Assembly (NCBI GenBank): GCA_944323625.1
Contig: CALUTD010000020.1
Span: forward strand, 1 to 39,404
Direction: 5' to 3'
Length of the DNA stretch: 39,404 nt
Source: Candidatus Gastranaerophilales bacterium
Lineage (GTDB): Bacteria; Cyanobacteriota; Vampirovibrionia; Gastranaerophilales; Gastranaerophilaceae
Part shown: piece by piece, positions 1-8,071 of the stretch
How the letters are laid out: every line of letters starts with the position of its first letter
How positions within the stretch are numbered: position 1 is the stretch's first letter
Notes under the pieces: generated by a model
What the model saw: the letters and a program-made list of their open reading frames with translations, nothing else
What the model was told of the DNA's origin: nothing
Database searches by the model: none
Program-made: the position numbers and the translations under genes

Positions 1-52
1 CGCCTCTTCGGGCTCGCACGCTTCCGCGTGACTCTGCCCTACGGGAAATCCG

Positions 53-99
53 CTTCTTGGATTTCCCTCTCGGCTCAATCTTGTATCTCCGCTTTCAGA
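53..99 (-). repeat. Dispersed intergenic repeat, left copy
   Basis: The reverse complement of these 47 bases matches 38929-38975 at 46 of 47 positions by direct reading. The one difference is GGGAAATCC here against GGGAATTCC there. The two copies are in opposite orientation near the two ends of the window, both in gene-free DNA. This suggests a multicopy intergenic element rather than a gene fragment. Confidence 0.75.
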
Positions 100-360
100 A
101 ACCTTACGGTTCCTTACTGCTGTCTTGTTTTTGCTTCCTCTCGGACAAGTGTTTGCTTCGCTATCGCTGCCGCAAACTTTTGTCCTCTCATATTCGGGCT
201 GGGGCACTCTGTGCCACGGCGCCCTACGCAAAAACTGTCCTACGCAATGGACTTTAAATTTTTATTTTTTATTTAGTCAATTGTTAATGCTAATTTCAAC
301 TTAAGGTTACGTAACTCACGGACTAACGCCCGCTCAAACAGTACTTGGCCGAACATTTAA

Positions 361-540
361 AATAAGTTAGATAATGTTAAAAATGAGTTAAGTCAGTTAG
401 AAACCCGCCGCTGCGATAAAAATAAGTTGGGTAATGTCGAAAATAAGTTAAGTCAGTTAGAACCCCGCCGCTGCGATAAAAATAAGTTGGGTAATGTCGA
501 AAATAAGTTAAGTCAGTTAGAACCCCGCCGCTGCGGGTAT
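361..540. repeat. Three 60-bp tandem repeats
   Basis: Units run 361-420, 421-480 and 481-540. Units 2 and 3 are identical for their first 55 bases; unit 1 differs at a handful of positions. Each unit carries two AATAAGTT or related half-repeats, then GTCAGTTAGAA, then a GC-rich CCCGCCGCTGCG block. There is no variable spacer, so this is not a CRISPR array. It is a minisatellite-type array downstream of the usher gene. Copy number may vary between strains. Confidence 0.85.
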
Positions 541-659
541 GTATTTTTGAAATATTAAAAATTCAATTTTTGTCATTAAATTATTTAACATATACATAAA
601 CACAACGCTAAACTGTTTGGCAGGTAGTTTATTTCTTTTTCATTAAAATATTGCTAAAA

Positions 660-3419
660 CTAAAGGCATTTATATACAAGGTTTTGTTCATTTAATTCAA
701 CAAAATCTTTATATACATAAGGAATATTTATATTAATTACTCCGTTTTGGGCATCTGGGGTCAGATTATAATCATTAATAAAATTTTTATCTGCCATAAT
801 TTTATATTGCCCCGGCGAAATACCCGAAAAATAGTAATTTCCCTCTTTATCGACGGTAGAATATGCTGCTTCTTCACCGTTTGAATCATATAAAGAAACT
901 ATAAAATCGGAAATATTCATTTTTCTGTTAAAATCATCAACTATTTTAAGCTTTCCTCTTATATTGCCGACTGAACTCTTTAAAGGGAACTCAACACGTG
1001 TTATTTTTTGCGGTTCAACAAATATGTATTCTTTATCTTTTTTTTGGGCAGAAAGATTTGCATGCAGGTTATCAGTATCGAGGCTTACATTATAAAATCC
1101 TTTATCAACGCTTTGGAGGTCGCAAAAACCTGAGTTTTTAGTTTTTATAGGATTGCTTTTCCAGCTTACTTTTACCGGTACATCGGGAATTTTAATATCA
1201 TTTTTATCAAATACTCCGTTATTGTTTTTATCTATATATGCAACTACTTCAACAAATCCGCGATTTGGCGAATTTGTTCCTATTGAGTTTAATCTGTTAT
1301 CCGAAAACGCAAAAGTATCATTAAGGTTAAAATTTATTGAATGCCTTGCATTTGAAGGTATATACATATTATTAAAGAAATATCCGAGTGCGGTATTATA
1401 TTGATAATTTACACTCATAACCATGCCTGTTTTTGTTCTGTAACCTAAAGAGGCATTATATGTACATCCGTTATCGAGTCCTTCATATTTATATCCGATT
1501 CCGAGCCCAAGTAAAATTCGTTTAAACTCGGGAAACTGATAATTGATTTTTATCATGTTATAGTCATTGCTTGTTCCGTTGGAATCATATTTAACAGAGT
1601 CATGTCCCAATTTTAAACTGCCTTTATTTTTTGGCAGCCTGTAATTAAAATTTATGTAAGTTGTATCATACGAACTTTTAAAACCGCCTGAAGAGTCAGA
1701 CAGGGATAAATATTCTGTGTTATAAGCATTACCCATATTCCCGGCTTCAATAGAAGTATTTTGAGTTAAATTTTTTGATAAATTGACATTATAGTAATAG
1801 TTAAGGTTATTCCCCAAATTATTTTCGCCGTATCTTAAATTGCCGTTAAGCCGTAATCGTGCGGATTTAAATACTTTTGCACCTGCATTAAAATAAGCTT
1901 CATCAAATGAGATTAAACCTCCTGAATATTTATTATCCAAATTTGAATAATAACGGGTATATTTAACGTTGGCATTAAATTTTTCTTTTGCATAAGCGGC
2001 GGCAATTTCGGCACCCAAACGGTCGCATATAAACCCTGAGTCTGACCCTGCCACATAATAATCAGGGGATTGTTGATATAATCTTAATTTAAGAGTTGTA
2101 TTTCTAAAATCAAATACATTCTCTAAAGAAACGGAATAACCCGGTCTGTAATTACTCATATTATAGTTATAGTCTTTCATAAACGAAAGCCCTGAAAGCG
2201 CATTCAGGGTATAATGTTTATTTTTATAAAGACTTAATGTATTAATAACACTTAAGCCTTCCATTGTATTGGGGTTTCTATATACTCCCGAAGATAAAAT
2301 CGAATAATTATCATATAAACCTGATATAAATAATGCATTATCATTTCTTTGAATAATTTTATCATATATAACTTTTGTATCGAACTTTAAACGGTTAGAA
2401 ATACCGTATTGGCGCCCTATACCGGCAACAAACTTTTTAGAAGTCATTTGATATATATATCCGTTTGAACTGAAAAGTCTGTTATTATACCCTGAAATTC
2501 CGGCGAACATCCTGTTTTTGGTCTTGCCTCTTTCCAAAAATTCAAGCGGTTCAGAATCAGATTGTTTTTCTGCATACTCATCGTAATCGGAAATCTGTCC
2601 TCCTATAAGCATTGTACCGATTGAGTTATATTTATCATGGAACCCTGAAACCTGTCCGAGTTCATAATAATAATTTTTAAATTTATTTCTGTAGGTAAAA
2701 CTTAAGCCTCCAAAAGAAAATAACTCTTCTTCATAATTGTTGGTATTGAAATTCAACGCATAATCGCCTTTATATAATTTACCCTTAAGGCTCATCCTTG
2801 TATTATTGTTAAACATAATATCATTTTGAGCCATGTTTAGATAAACCTGTTTTGTTGAGTCACTCATCATTGAATTATTAATTTCAAAAGTATCAAATGA
2901 AAATTTCCCTTTTCCGCGCGGTTGTATATGTTTTATTTCTGCCGTCTTTTCATTTGATGACTCAGGATTTTCAGTTTTTTTAAGATATTTATTTGTAACA
3001 CTGACAAACAAAGAGAGAGAATCAATATTAAAATCGGAATCAAAAATTTTTGATGCTGTTATTTCATCAATGTAAAATTCATCTTTTTCAATAATTCCAT
3101 CTCTTTTGAACTTAGGAGAAGAACTGATTTCTTTGCCTTTTATAAAGACTCCCTTTTTATTAACAAGTACTTCTTCATTATTTCGTGTTAAAAATGTTAT
3201 TTCTTTTGAAGAATGATTTTCCTTGTATTTAATTTCCAAAATACGTGCTATCTGTTTAACCGGTATATATATTTTTGAATCGGATTCCATATAAATTTCG
3301 ATGTCTCTATAGTCCGAATTATTAAGTTCCAGTCCGCTTACGGTTGTTTCAACAGCAGCCATTGAAGCGGGTGAACAAAAAAACAAGAGCAGAAAAACAA
3401 TAATAAAAAAATGTTTCAT
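660..3419 (-). CDS. Outer-membrane fimbrial usher of a chaperone-usher system (non-classical type)
   Basis: 919 residues, in the usual range for ushers. Residues 1-21 are a signal peptide (hydrophobic run, then SMAA). Residues about 25-150 look like the periplasmic N-terminal domain that receives chaperone-subunit complexes. Residues about 165-700 are rich in alternating aromatic and polar residues (many Y, N and S strands), as expected for a 24-strand beta barrel; the LGQVSGFHDK and IGTMLIGGQISD stretches resemble the usher barrel start. From about 719 to the end there are two Ig-like or carboxypeptidase-regulatory-like repeats, the first with a DKNNNGVFDKND loop resembling calcium-binding motifs. 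Such C-terminal domains occur in some archaic or alternative-class ushers. The ATG overlaps the upstream subunit stop by one base (TAATG), preceded by AGGAAA. It is the last gene of a five-gene leftward operon. The family call rests on context as much as on sequence. Confidence 0.8.
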   Translation of the reverse strand: MKHFFIIVFLLLFFCSPASMAAVETTVSGLELNNSDYRDIEIYMESDSKIYIPVKQIARILEIKYKENHSSKEITFLTRNNEEVLVNKKGVFIKGKEISSSPKFKRDGIIEKDEFYIDEITASKIFDSDFNIDSLSLFVSVTNKYLKKTENPESSNEKTAEIKHIQPRGKGKFSFDTFEINNSMMSDSTKQVYLNMAQNDIMFNNNTRMSLKGKLYKGDYALNFNTNNYEEELFSFGGLSFTYRNKFKNYYYELGQVSGFHDKYNSIGTMLIGGQISDYDEYAEKQSDSEPLEFLERGKTKNRMFAGISGYNNRLFSSNGYIYQMTSKKFVAGIGRQYGISNRLKFDTKVIYDKIIQRNDNALFISGLYDNYSILSSGVYRNPNTMEGLSVINTLSLYKNKHYTLNALSGLSFMKDYNYNMSNYRPGYSVSLENVFDFRNTTLKLRLYQQSPDYYVAGSDSGFICDRLGAEIAAAYAKEKFNANVKYTRYYSNLDNKYSGGLISFDEAYFNAGAKVFKSARLRLNGNLRYGENNLGNNLNYYYNVNLSKNLTQNTSIEAGNMGNAYNTEYLSLSDSSGGFKSSYDTTYINFNYRLPKNKGSLKLGHDSVKYDSNGTSNDYNMIKINYQFPEFKRILLGLGIGYKYEGLDNGCTYNASLGYRTKTGMVMSVNYQYNTALGYFFNNMYIPSNARHSINFNLNDTFAFSDNRLNSIGTNSPNRGFVEVVAYIDKNNNGVFDKNDIKIPDVPVKVSWKSNPIKTKNSGFCDLQSVDKGFYNVSLDTDNLHANLSAQKKDKEYIFVEPQKITRVEFPLKSSVGNIRGKLKIVDDFNRKMNISDFIVSLYDSNGEEAAYSTVDKEGNYYFSGISPGQYKIMADKNFINDYNLTPDAQNGVININIPYVYKDFVELNEQNLVYKCL

Positions 3420-4027
3420 TAAGGTTTCCTGTAAATGTTAAGGGTAATTGCAGCTTCATACATACCTGAAGAGTCATCGGAAATTGAATATGTTCCAGCT
3501 AAAGGTGTATTGCCTATTCTTTGTGAAATATTGAAATTTTGTTTACCGCGGCTTTTAAATATACAGCTTAAAATACCGTTATATTTTTGATATGAAGTAT
3601 CAAATTCGGGATTCTTTAATACGGGGTATGCAATCATATTTTTATTATTTTGCGCACTGCCTGATGTTATATCCGAAAGTGCCGCCATATCCGGTAAATA
3701 TTCTTTATTCGCCAATATAAGATACAGGTCGCCGTTTTTTAAAAAGTAGCCGTTTGTTTCGCCCGATGTTGTATTAACAGACCCTGATAAGACAAAATCA
3801 TAAGTACTGTCATCACCATTTGTTTTTACGTTAAAAATAGCTTCTAATCCGTTATGTACACCTGTCTCGGGATTTATTGAACTGTTATTTCCCGAAGAAG
3901 TTATTGTATTTACTGATGCAGCGCACGGAACTATAACTGTCAGTACGCTTTCTCTTACAGCCGCACCGAAACATGCCGGTGCGGATATAATCGAAAGAAA
4001 TAAAAAGATAATAAAATTACTTTTCAT
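3419..4027 (-). CDS. Fimbrial subunit, second copy (probable minor pilin)
   Basis: 202 residues with a signal peptide ending near CFGA. The mature N-terminus has alternating hydrophobic residues (ESVLTVIVP), the form of a donor strand that is handed to the next subunit. It is a paralogue of the gene just upstream (4039-4650): both share INxETG, NG-Y/F-x-KNG-x-Y-x-ILx and a conserved IAYPV block, and both end in a beta strand after a G-x-YEA motif. It contains two mature cysteines (VPCA and LSCIF) that could form a disulfide. It is translationally coupled to the usher. Major or minor role cannot be told from sequence; its place next to the usher makes me favour a minor or initiating subunit. 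Confidence 0.75.
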   Translation of the reverse strand: MKSNFIIFLFLSIISAPACFGAAVRESVLTVIVPCAASVNTITSSGNNSSINPETGVHNGLEAIFNVKTNGDDSTYDFVLSGSVNTTSGETNGYFLKNGDLYLILANKEYLPDMAALSDITSGSAQNNKNMIAYPVLKNPEFDTSYQKYNGILSCIFKSRGKQNFNISQRIGNTPLAGTYSISDDSSGMYEAAITLNIYRKP

Positions 4028-4038
4028 TTATTATTTTC

Positions 4039-4650
4039 CTATGTAGTAGTATCTGTCAGGATAATATATGCTTCATAATTACCCGATTTATCGTTATATG
4101 AGTAAGTTGTTTTATCAACATTTGCGGATATAGTTGTTGTTGCTGTTGTTTCACCTTGCTTTACACTAAATTCATAGCGTGCTTTATCATCAACGAATAC
4201 AGGTTCTTTAGTGAAATTGCCGGTTAATTTAACACTTGAAACAGGGTAGGCAATGGCGTTTTGATTCTGTTCTGGGTCAGTATTACCCTGTCTTATATTT
4301 TCAATAGCAGTTGCGGTAGGTCTAACTCCTGTATGGCCGAGTATAATATATACAGTACCGTTCTTTTTATAAAATCCGTTAACGGCACCTACATTTTCTG
4401 CCATTGTTTCGGCTCTTAAATAAAGGTCTATATTGTCATTTGAACTTATTTTAAATACAGAATTAAAAGCTTCTGTCAAATTACCTGTTTCTGCATTGAT
4501 ATTACTTTTTAACATGCAGTCTTCGACTTTAATATTTACATAAGCAGGTAAATATGCCTGAATTGTTTGTCTTGCATAGTTATCTGCATAAGCGCCGGAA
4601 CATGTTGCCGCAAGAACTAACATTGATGCTAAAATTTTTGTTTTCTTCAT
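4039..4650 (-). CDS. Fimbrial subunit, first copy (possible major pilin)
   Basis: 203 residues. Signal peptide 1-22 ends at AYA. The mature N-terminus NYARQTIQAYLPAYVNI resembles the donor-strand segment of CS1/CFA-I-like pilins (pattern V-x-A-x-V-x-P) and is close to the N-terminus of the divergent gene at 6519 (EARQHVQASLPDVLHI). One mature cysteine only. It is a paralogue of 3419-4027, 11 bases downstream. A strong GGAG ribosome site precedes the ATG. The abundance of T, N and A and the lack of other motifs fit a structural pilin. Secreted to the periplasm, folded by the chaperone encoded just upstream, then threaded through the usher. Confidence 0.75.
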   Translation of the reverse strand: MKKTKILASMLVLAATCSGAYADNYARQTIQAYLPAYVNIKVEDCMLKSNINAETGNLTEAFNSVFKISSNDNIDLYLRAETMAENVGAVNGFYKKNGTVYIILGHTGVRPTATAIENIRQGNTDPEQNQNAIAYPVSSVKLTGNFTKEPVFVDDKARYEFSVKQGETTATTTISANVDKTTYSYNDKSGNYEAYIILTDTTT

Positions 4651-4662
4651 GTTTTCTCCTTT

Positions 4663-5490
4663 TTAGATTTTGTTTGTAACCTGAAACTGAGTTTCTTTTA
4701 TTAAATTTTTGTTTTCACCTTTTTCGTTTTTATAAGTTAGAATTACTTTTAGAATATATTCCCCGTTTTCAAGATTATCAGGAAGCAGTCCTTTTTCTTC
4801 AAAAATTCCGTTTGCACGCACTGTATTGCTGTTTACGGGAAACTCTTTAATGAGTTTATCGTTTTTAATTATTTGTGCTTTACCGTGATATCGGACTTTA
4901 CTGTTTCCGTTAGAGCTCAAATTTATTTTATAAACAAGATTGTTGTTATTTTGTTCAACCTTTAAATCATCAAAATTCCCAACTTTGACAAAACGGCCTT
5001 TATCAACATAAATAGGGATTCCTAGCCTTGTTTTTACAATCAGTCTTGTATTTAGATTCTTATTTTTATTGGGAAGAATAACTTCTTTTGCAGCAACATC
5101 TTCTATAAACATAACCATCCTTGATTCACCGTCAGGTAAACTTTTTAAATCGGTAAAGGTTACTCTTACAGTTTGTATTGCTCCGTCTTTCAAAGTAAAT
5201 TCATTCGGCACAAAACGCGCATGAGAAATAAGATTATCGGGGCTGTCAGAATCAGGCATGGAATTCATTTTTCCTTCGTCCGTAATCGTAAAATATTCGG
5301 GATAAATTTTGAATCTTACAACTTCGTCTTTTTCTGCCTGAACACTAAATGATGTTGTCAGATAATTGCTTTTGTTTTTATTTGCATTAAGCTCAATTAG
5401 TGTCGGCATAACCTTAACAGCCGCATAACACAAATTTATTTGTCCCAAAAGAATTATAAAAATTAATAAGCAGCCTAAGGATTTTTTCAT
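4663..5490 (-). CDS. Periplasmic fimbrial chaperone, PapD-like
   Basis: 275 residues with a signal peptide (1-23). Three landmarks of the PapD fold can be read: an opening strand VKVMPTLIEL (family pattern with a conserved P-T near the N-terminus); residues RFVPNEFTLKDGAIQTVRV, matching the chaperone pattern R-x-x-P-x-x-F-x-L-x-x-G-x-x-Q-x-V-R; and RLGIPIYVD, the family R-x-x-IP-hydrophobic strand before the second domain. The second Ig domain follows from about residue 155. The function is to cap and fold the subunits by donor-strand complementation and deliver them to the usher. It lies 12 bases upstream of the first subunit gene and one base after the gene before it, so all are one transcript. 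Confidence 0.85.
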   Translation of the reverse strand: MKKSLGCLLIFIILLGQINLCYAAVKVMPTLIELNANKNKSNYLTTSFSVQAEKDEVVRFKIYPEYFTITDEGKMNSMPDSDSPDNLISHARFVPNEFTLKDGAIQTVRVTFTDLKSLPDGESRMVMFIEDVAAKEVILPNKNKNLNTRLIVKTRLGIPIYVDKGRFVKVGNFDDLKVEQNNNNLVYKINLSSNGNSKVRYHGKAQIIKNDKLIKEFPVNSNTVRANGIFEEKGLLPDNLENGEYILKVILTYKNEKGENKNLIKETQFQVTNKI

Positions 5491-5491
5491 A

Positions 5492-6379
5492 TTATTCCCT
5501 TTCTAATATATAAGTGAATGAATTGTGTTTTAGACCTTCTTTAATATAAGAATCAGAATTTGTATTCTTAAATAAGTACTCAATTGTTATATCGCTGGGT
5601 GTTTTGTTTCCTGTGCAAATACCGTCCAAAGTAGGCTCTCCTGTTGCTAAAAGGTATCTTTTATCAGGTAAAAGTTTTATATTATTTCTATCAAAACTTT
5701 TAATTTTTCCCGTAGCATTTTTTATTTGGCAATAGTATTCGCATTCATCATTTTCCAGTTTTGAAGTTACAAGCCAAAGTTTCCAATTTGTATTAGAAAA
5801 AATATTGAGCCTTACATCACTTTTGTTTCTTATATAAGATTGTTTATTGAAAATGTCATCTTCCGATAAAACAATTAAAGGATCACCGGTTAAAAAAGTA
5901 ATTATATGTTTATCGTTGACTATAAAATTGAAAAAGAATTCAGATTCTACATCAGAACCCGCTTCATTTTTGTTTGAGAATCTGAGTAAAACGCTGTATG
6001 TTCCTGCGGGAAGTTCACCTATATTTTCAAGTCTTAAATTAATATTTTTTTGGACAGTACCTTCCGGATTTTGGTAGTCAATAAAAAATTGACGTTGAGA
6101 AGAATTTGTTATTTGAAATTCCTTTCCGTCACATAAAAGATATAAATTCTCGACGGGAATTTTTATGCTTGGATTTTCATTATTTGATATGTAAGGATCA
6201 ACCGCCATAACAGAAAGTTTGGAAAGTCCGTTTTTAATATAATTTAAATTAATATTCGCTAGAACATTGTTTTCACTGACAAACGGAAAACCTGACATTT
6301 CTGCTCTAAACGCCGGATTTGCATTTGCATTTGAACAAAATAATATTAAAGTTGTTAGTAAAATTAAAAATTTTTTCAT
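5492..6379 (-). CDS. Secreted protein of the fimbrial operon, putative tip or adhesin subunit
   Basis: 295 residues; signal peptide 1-20 (SNANA then NPAFRAE). It is the first gene of the usher operon, with GAGGA nine bases before its ATG, and is one base from the chaperone gene. The protein reads as two beta-rich halves: about 20-155, with LPAGTYSVLLRFS typical of an Ig-like strand pair, and about 160-295. Four cysteines (LLCDG, NDECEYYC, DGICTG) allow disulfides. I recognise no named family. Its size and position fit a two-domain tip adhesin or a second accessory chaperone; the usual PapD landmarks are absent, so I prefer the former. That is inference from context. Confidence 0.55.
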   Translation of the reverse strand: MKKFLILLTTLILFCSNANANPAFRAEMSGFPFVSENNVLANINLNYIKNGLSKLSVMAVDPYISNNENPSIKIPVENLYLLCDGKEFQITNSSQRQFFIDYQNPEGTVQKNINLRLENIGELPAGTYSVLLRFSNKNEAGSDVESEFFFNFIVNDKHIITFLTGDPLIVLSEDDIFNKQSYIRNKSDVRLNIFSNTNWKLWLVTSKLENDECEYYCQIKNATGKIKSFDRNNIKLLPDKRYLLATGEPTLDGICTGNKTPSDITIEYLFKNTNSDSYIKEGLKHNSFTYILERE

Positions 6380-6518
6380 ATCCGTAAATCCTCAAAGTAT
6401 TTTATAAATGTTTAGCTTAAACAAAAAATCCTCTTACAGGAGAACTCAATAAGAGAATAATTTTTATATCCGGCAAGATAATTTATATTTTGAGAAAACA
6501 GGTTAGGATTTATACGAG
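6380..6518. promoter_or_regulatory. Divergent promoter region of the fimbrial locus
   Basis: This 139-base gap separates the leftward chaperone-usher operon from the two rightward genes, so it must hold promoters for both. It is AT-rich and contains an inverted repeat CTCTTA (6431-6436) and TAAGAG (6450-6455), plus TCCT/AGGA inside it. I could not assign a convincing -35/-10 pair on either strand. A shared regulator would act here. Confidence 0.4.
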
Positions 6519-7007
6519 ATGAATGCTATGAAGAAATACTTATATATAATATTTATAATAATTATCAATCAGGGAGTCGTATTTGCCGGTAATGAGGCAA
6601 GGCAGCATGTACAAGCATCTTTACCCGATGTTCTTCATATAGATAAAATAATTGTTGCAGGAACGGAATACGAGAAAGACGATGTATTGACAAATATAAA
6701 AACGGAAAGCGTTGAAAAAATAAGCGATACCTGTTACAGATTAAATCTTACTCCGTTTACATTGAGAATTAACACTAATATATCAGACCCGATACAGGTA
6801 AGTGCAAAGTTTGAAACCTGCTGCAGTACTTGCGGAAGATATAATTTAAATAATAGTGATTTAACTGTAAGTCCGTCGTCTTATACAATACAAGAACCTT
6901 ATGACAAAATAGAAACAGATTTTTTTACTCCTCAGGTTCTTGCTCATGATTATACCGTTTGTACAACATATAATGCGAAATTAGTAGTTACACTGGGGCG
7001 TGTTTAA
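6519..7007 (+). CDS. Cys-rich fimbrial subunit-like protein
   Basis: 162 residues; signal peptide about 1-20 (hydrophobic IIFIIIIN stretch, cut near VFA). The mature N-terminus EARQHVQASLPDVLHI matches the start of the subunit at 4039-4650, so it most likely carries the same donor-strand segment and is assembled by the same chaperone and usher. It differs in being short and in carrying five cysteines, with a tight CCSTC cluster in the middle, unlike the other two subunits. ATG 6519 has AGGA ten bases upstream; ATG 6528 is an alternative. It is divergent from the main operon and is followed one base later by 7009-7773. Confidence 0.65.
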   Translation: MNAMKKYLYIIFIIIINQGVVFAGNEARQHVQASLPDVLHIDKIIVAGTEYEKDDVLTNIKTESVEKISDTCYRLNLTPFTLRINTNISDPIQVSAKFETCCSTCGRYNLNNSDLTVSPSSYTIQEPYDKIETDFFTPQVLAHDYTVCTTYNAKLVVTLGRV

Positions 7008-7008
7008 T

Positions 7009-7773
7009 ATGATAAAAAAAATCTTATCATTATTAATTATATTTATGATGACAGCGCCAATTACATTGGCGAATGTGGGCACTCCTGAATTTAACTTCGC
7101 AATAGATGATTATTTTAATACTGCGAGTACATTTTCGGGTGATAATACTTCATCGGGAGGCGGAGGAAGTTCAGGATTATCGGGAGGCGAAATTACCGCA
7201 ATAACACTTGGTTCTATAGGCGGTGCAGCATTATTGGGACTTGGAGGATGGCTTTATAAAAACAAAACTGCCCAAAGCCTTGCCGCAGGCTATATAAGAG
7301 GAGTTCAAAATCCGTTAATACCATTCTGTATGGATACTAATCCCAATTCTGAAGTATATGCACGTATTAATAATAACTATCCTTATTTAAGAAAAGCTTT
7401 AAGTCTTAATGAAATTCATTATTGTCCTGATTCAAAATATCTTTTGATTTATGATACGACAATTGAAAAACGAAAATATGATTCGGCAAGATTTGAAATT
7501 CCGCAGGGCACAAAATCGATGAAAATTACTCAAGTCTCAGACCCTTATAAAGAGGGTGAATTAACTTCAGAGCTGTTTTTATATCCCGACAATACAGCTT
7601 CAACTCAACCTGATACTGCTGTTTTAACAGATTTAACAAATGAAGAAACTCAAAGAAACGGTATTTTAATCAGAAGCGTAAATATTACTAAAAATTATCA
7701 AAACGGAGTATACGTTGTTTCAAATTACTCCGGAAAGAAAATTTATGCGGTTGTAATCGAATTTATTTTTTAA
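7009..7773 (+). CDS. Secreted or membrane-anchored protein of unknown function, linked to the fimbrial locus
   Basis: 254 residues from ATG 7009, which has GGGG eight bases before it; an upstream GTG at 7000 overlaps the previous gene and is less likely. Signal peptide 1-21 (ending ITLA). Residues about 22-50 are a short exported segment ending in a Gly/Ser-rich linker (SSGGGGSSGLSGG). Next comes a glycine-rich hydrophobic helix of about 20 residues (about 55-77, with GSIGGAALLGLGG), then KNK and a C-terminal domain of about 175 residues. I do not recognise a family. The layout suggests an envelope anchor or assembly factor for the fimbria. It is the last rightward gene; a terminator follows at 7909. 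Confidence 0.6.
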   Translation: MIKKILSLLIIFMMTAPITLANVGTPEFNFAIDDYFNTASTFSGDNTSSGGGGSSGLSGGEITAITLGSIGGAALLGLGGWLYKNKTAQSLAAGYIRGVQNPLIPFCMDTNPNSEVYARINNNYPYLRKALSLNEIHYCPDSKYLLIYDTTIEKRKYDSARFEIPQGTKSMKITQVSDPYKEGELTSELFLYPDNTASTQPDTAVLTDLTNEETQRNGILIRSVNITKNYQNGVYVVSNYSGKKIYAVVIEFIF

Positions 7774-7908
7774 TCCGATTACTGCAACGGACTAGATTAT
7801 ATTTAATATATTTAGTTCTTACAAATATACAAGCGGTTAATATACGAAACCATATTCAAACGATTATTATAAAGCTATACATATTCCACTCTCACTCGTA
7901 AACTGTTT

Positions 7909-7933
7909 GACCGAATTTTTCGGTCTTTTTTTT
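7909..7933 (+). terminator. Rho-independent terminator
   Basis: GACCGAA (7909-7915), a 3-base loop, TTCGGTC (7919-7925), then eight T. This closes the rightward fimbrial pair. The rest of 7774-8071 shows no gene. Confidence 0.85.
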
Positions 7934-8071
7934 GTTAAGTATGTAACAGGCATGAAAAAAAGGCATATAGACAACAGATAAGATACAAAACAGGATAAAA
8001 ACGCAAAAAATAAAGAAATTCAGGATTGAAAAATTTTTTCTATTTCTTAAAATTATATTAGGAGTTAAATT

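Larger units (their letters stand above)
1..659. other. Gene-free, repeat-rich left flank
   Basis: No convincing gene lies here. The first 250 bases are visibly richer in G+C than the rest and contain several small hairpins, for example GGGAAATCC (43-51) pairing with GGATTTCCC (59-67), and GGCAC (203-207) pairing with GTGCC (211-215). An open frame at 28-276 has no ribosome binding site and sits on a repeat whose inverted copy recurs at 38929, so I read it as non-coding. Positions 361-540 hold three 60-bp tandem repeats. The usher gene ends at 660 on the minus strand; no clear terminator with a T-run was seen for it here. Confidence 0.6.

Noticed and set aside
28-276. Open frame of 82 codons at the left edge
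   Set aside because: No ribosome site, unlikely composition, and it overlaps a repeat that recurs inverted at 38929 in non-coding DNA.
361-540. CRISPR array
   Set aside because: The 60-base units are repeated in full, with no variable spacers and no cas genes nearby.
660-7773. Classical type 1 or P pilus operon
   Set aside because: Gene order, donor-strand pattern and C-terminal usher repeats differ from Fim/Pap systems.
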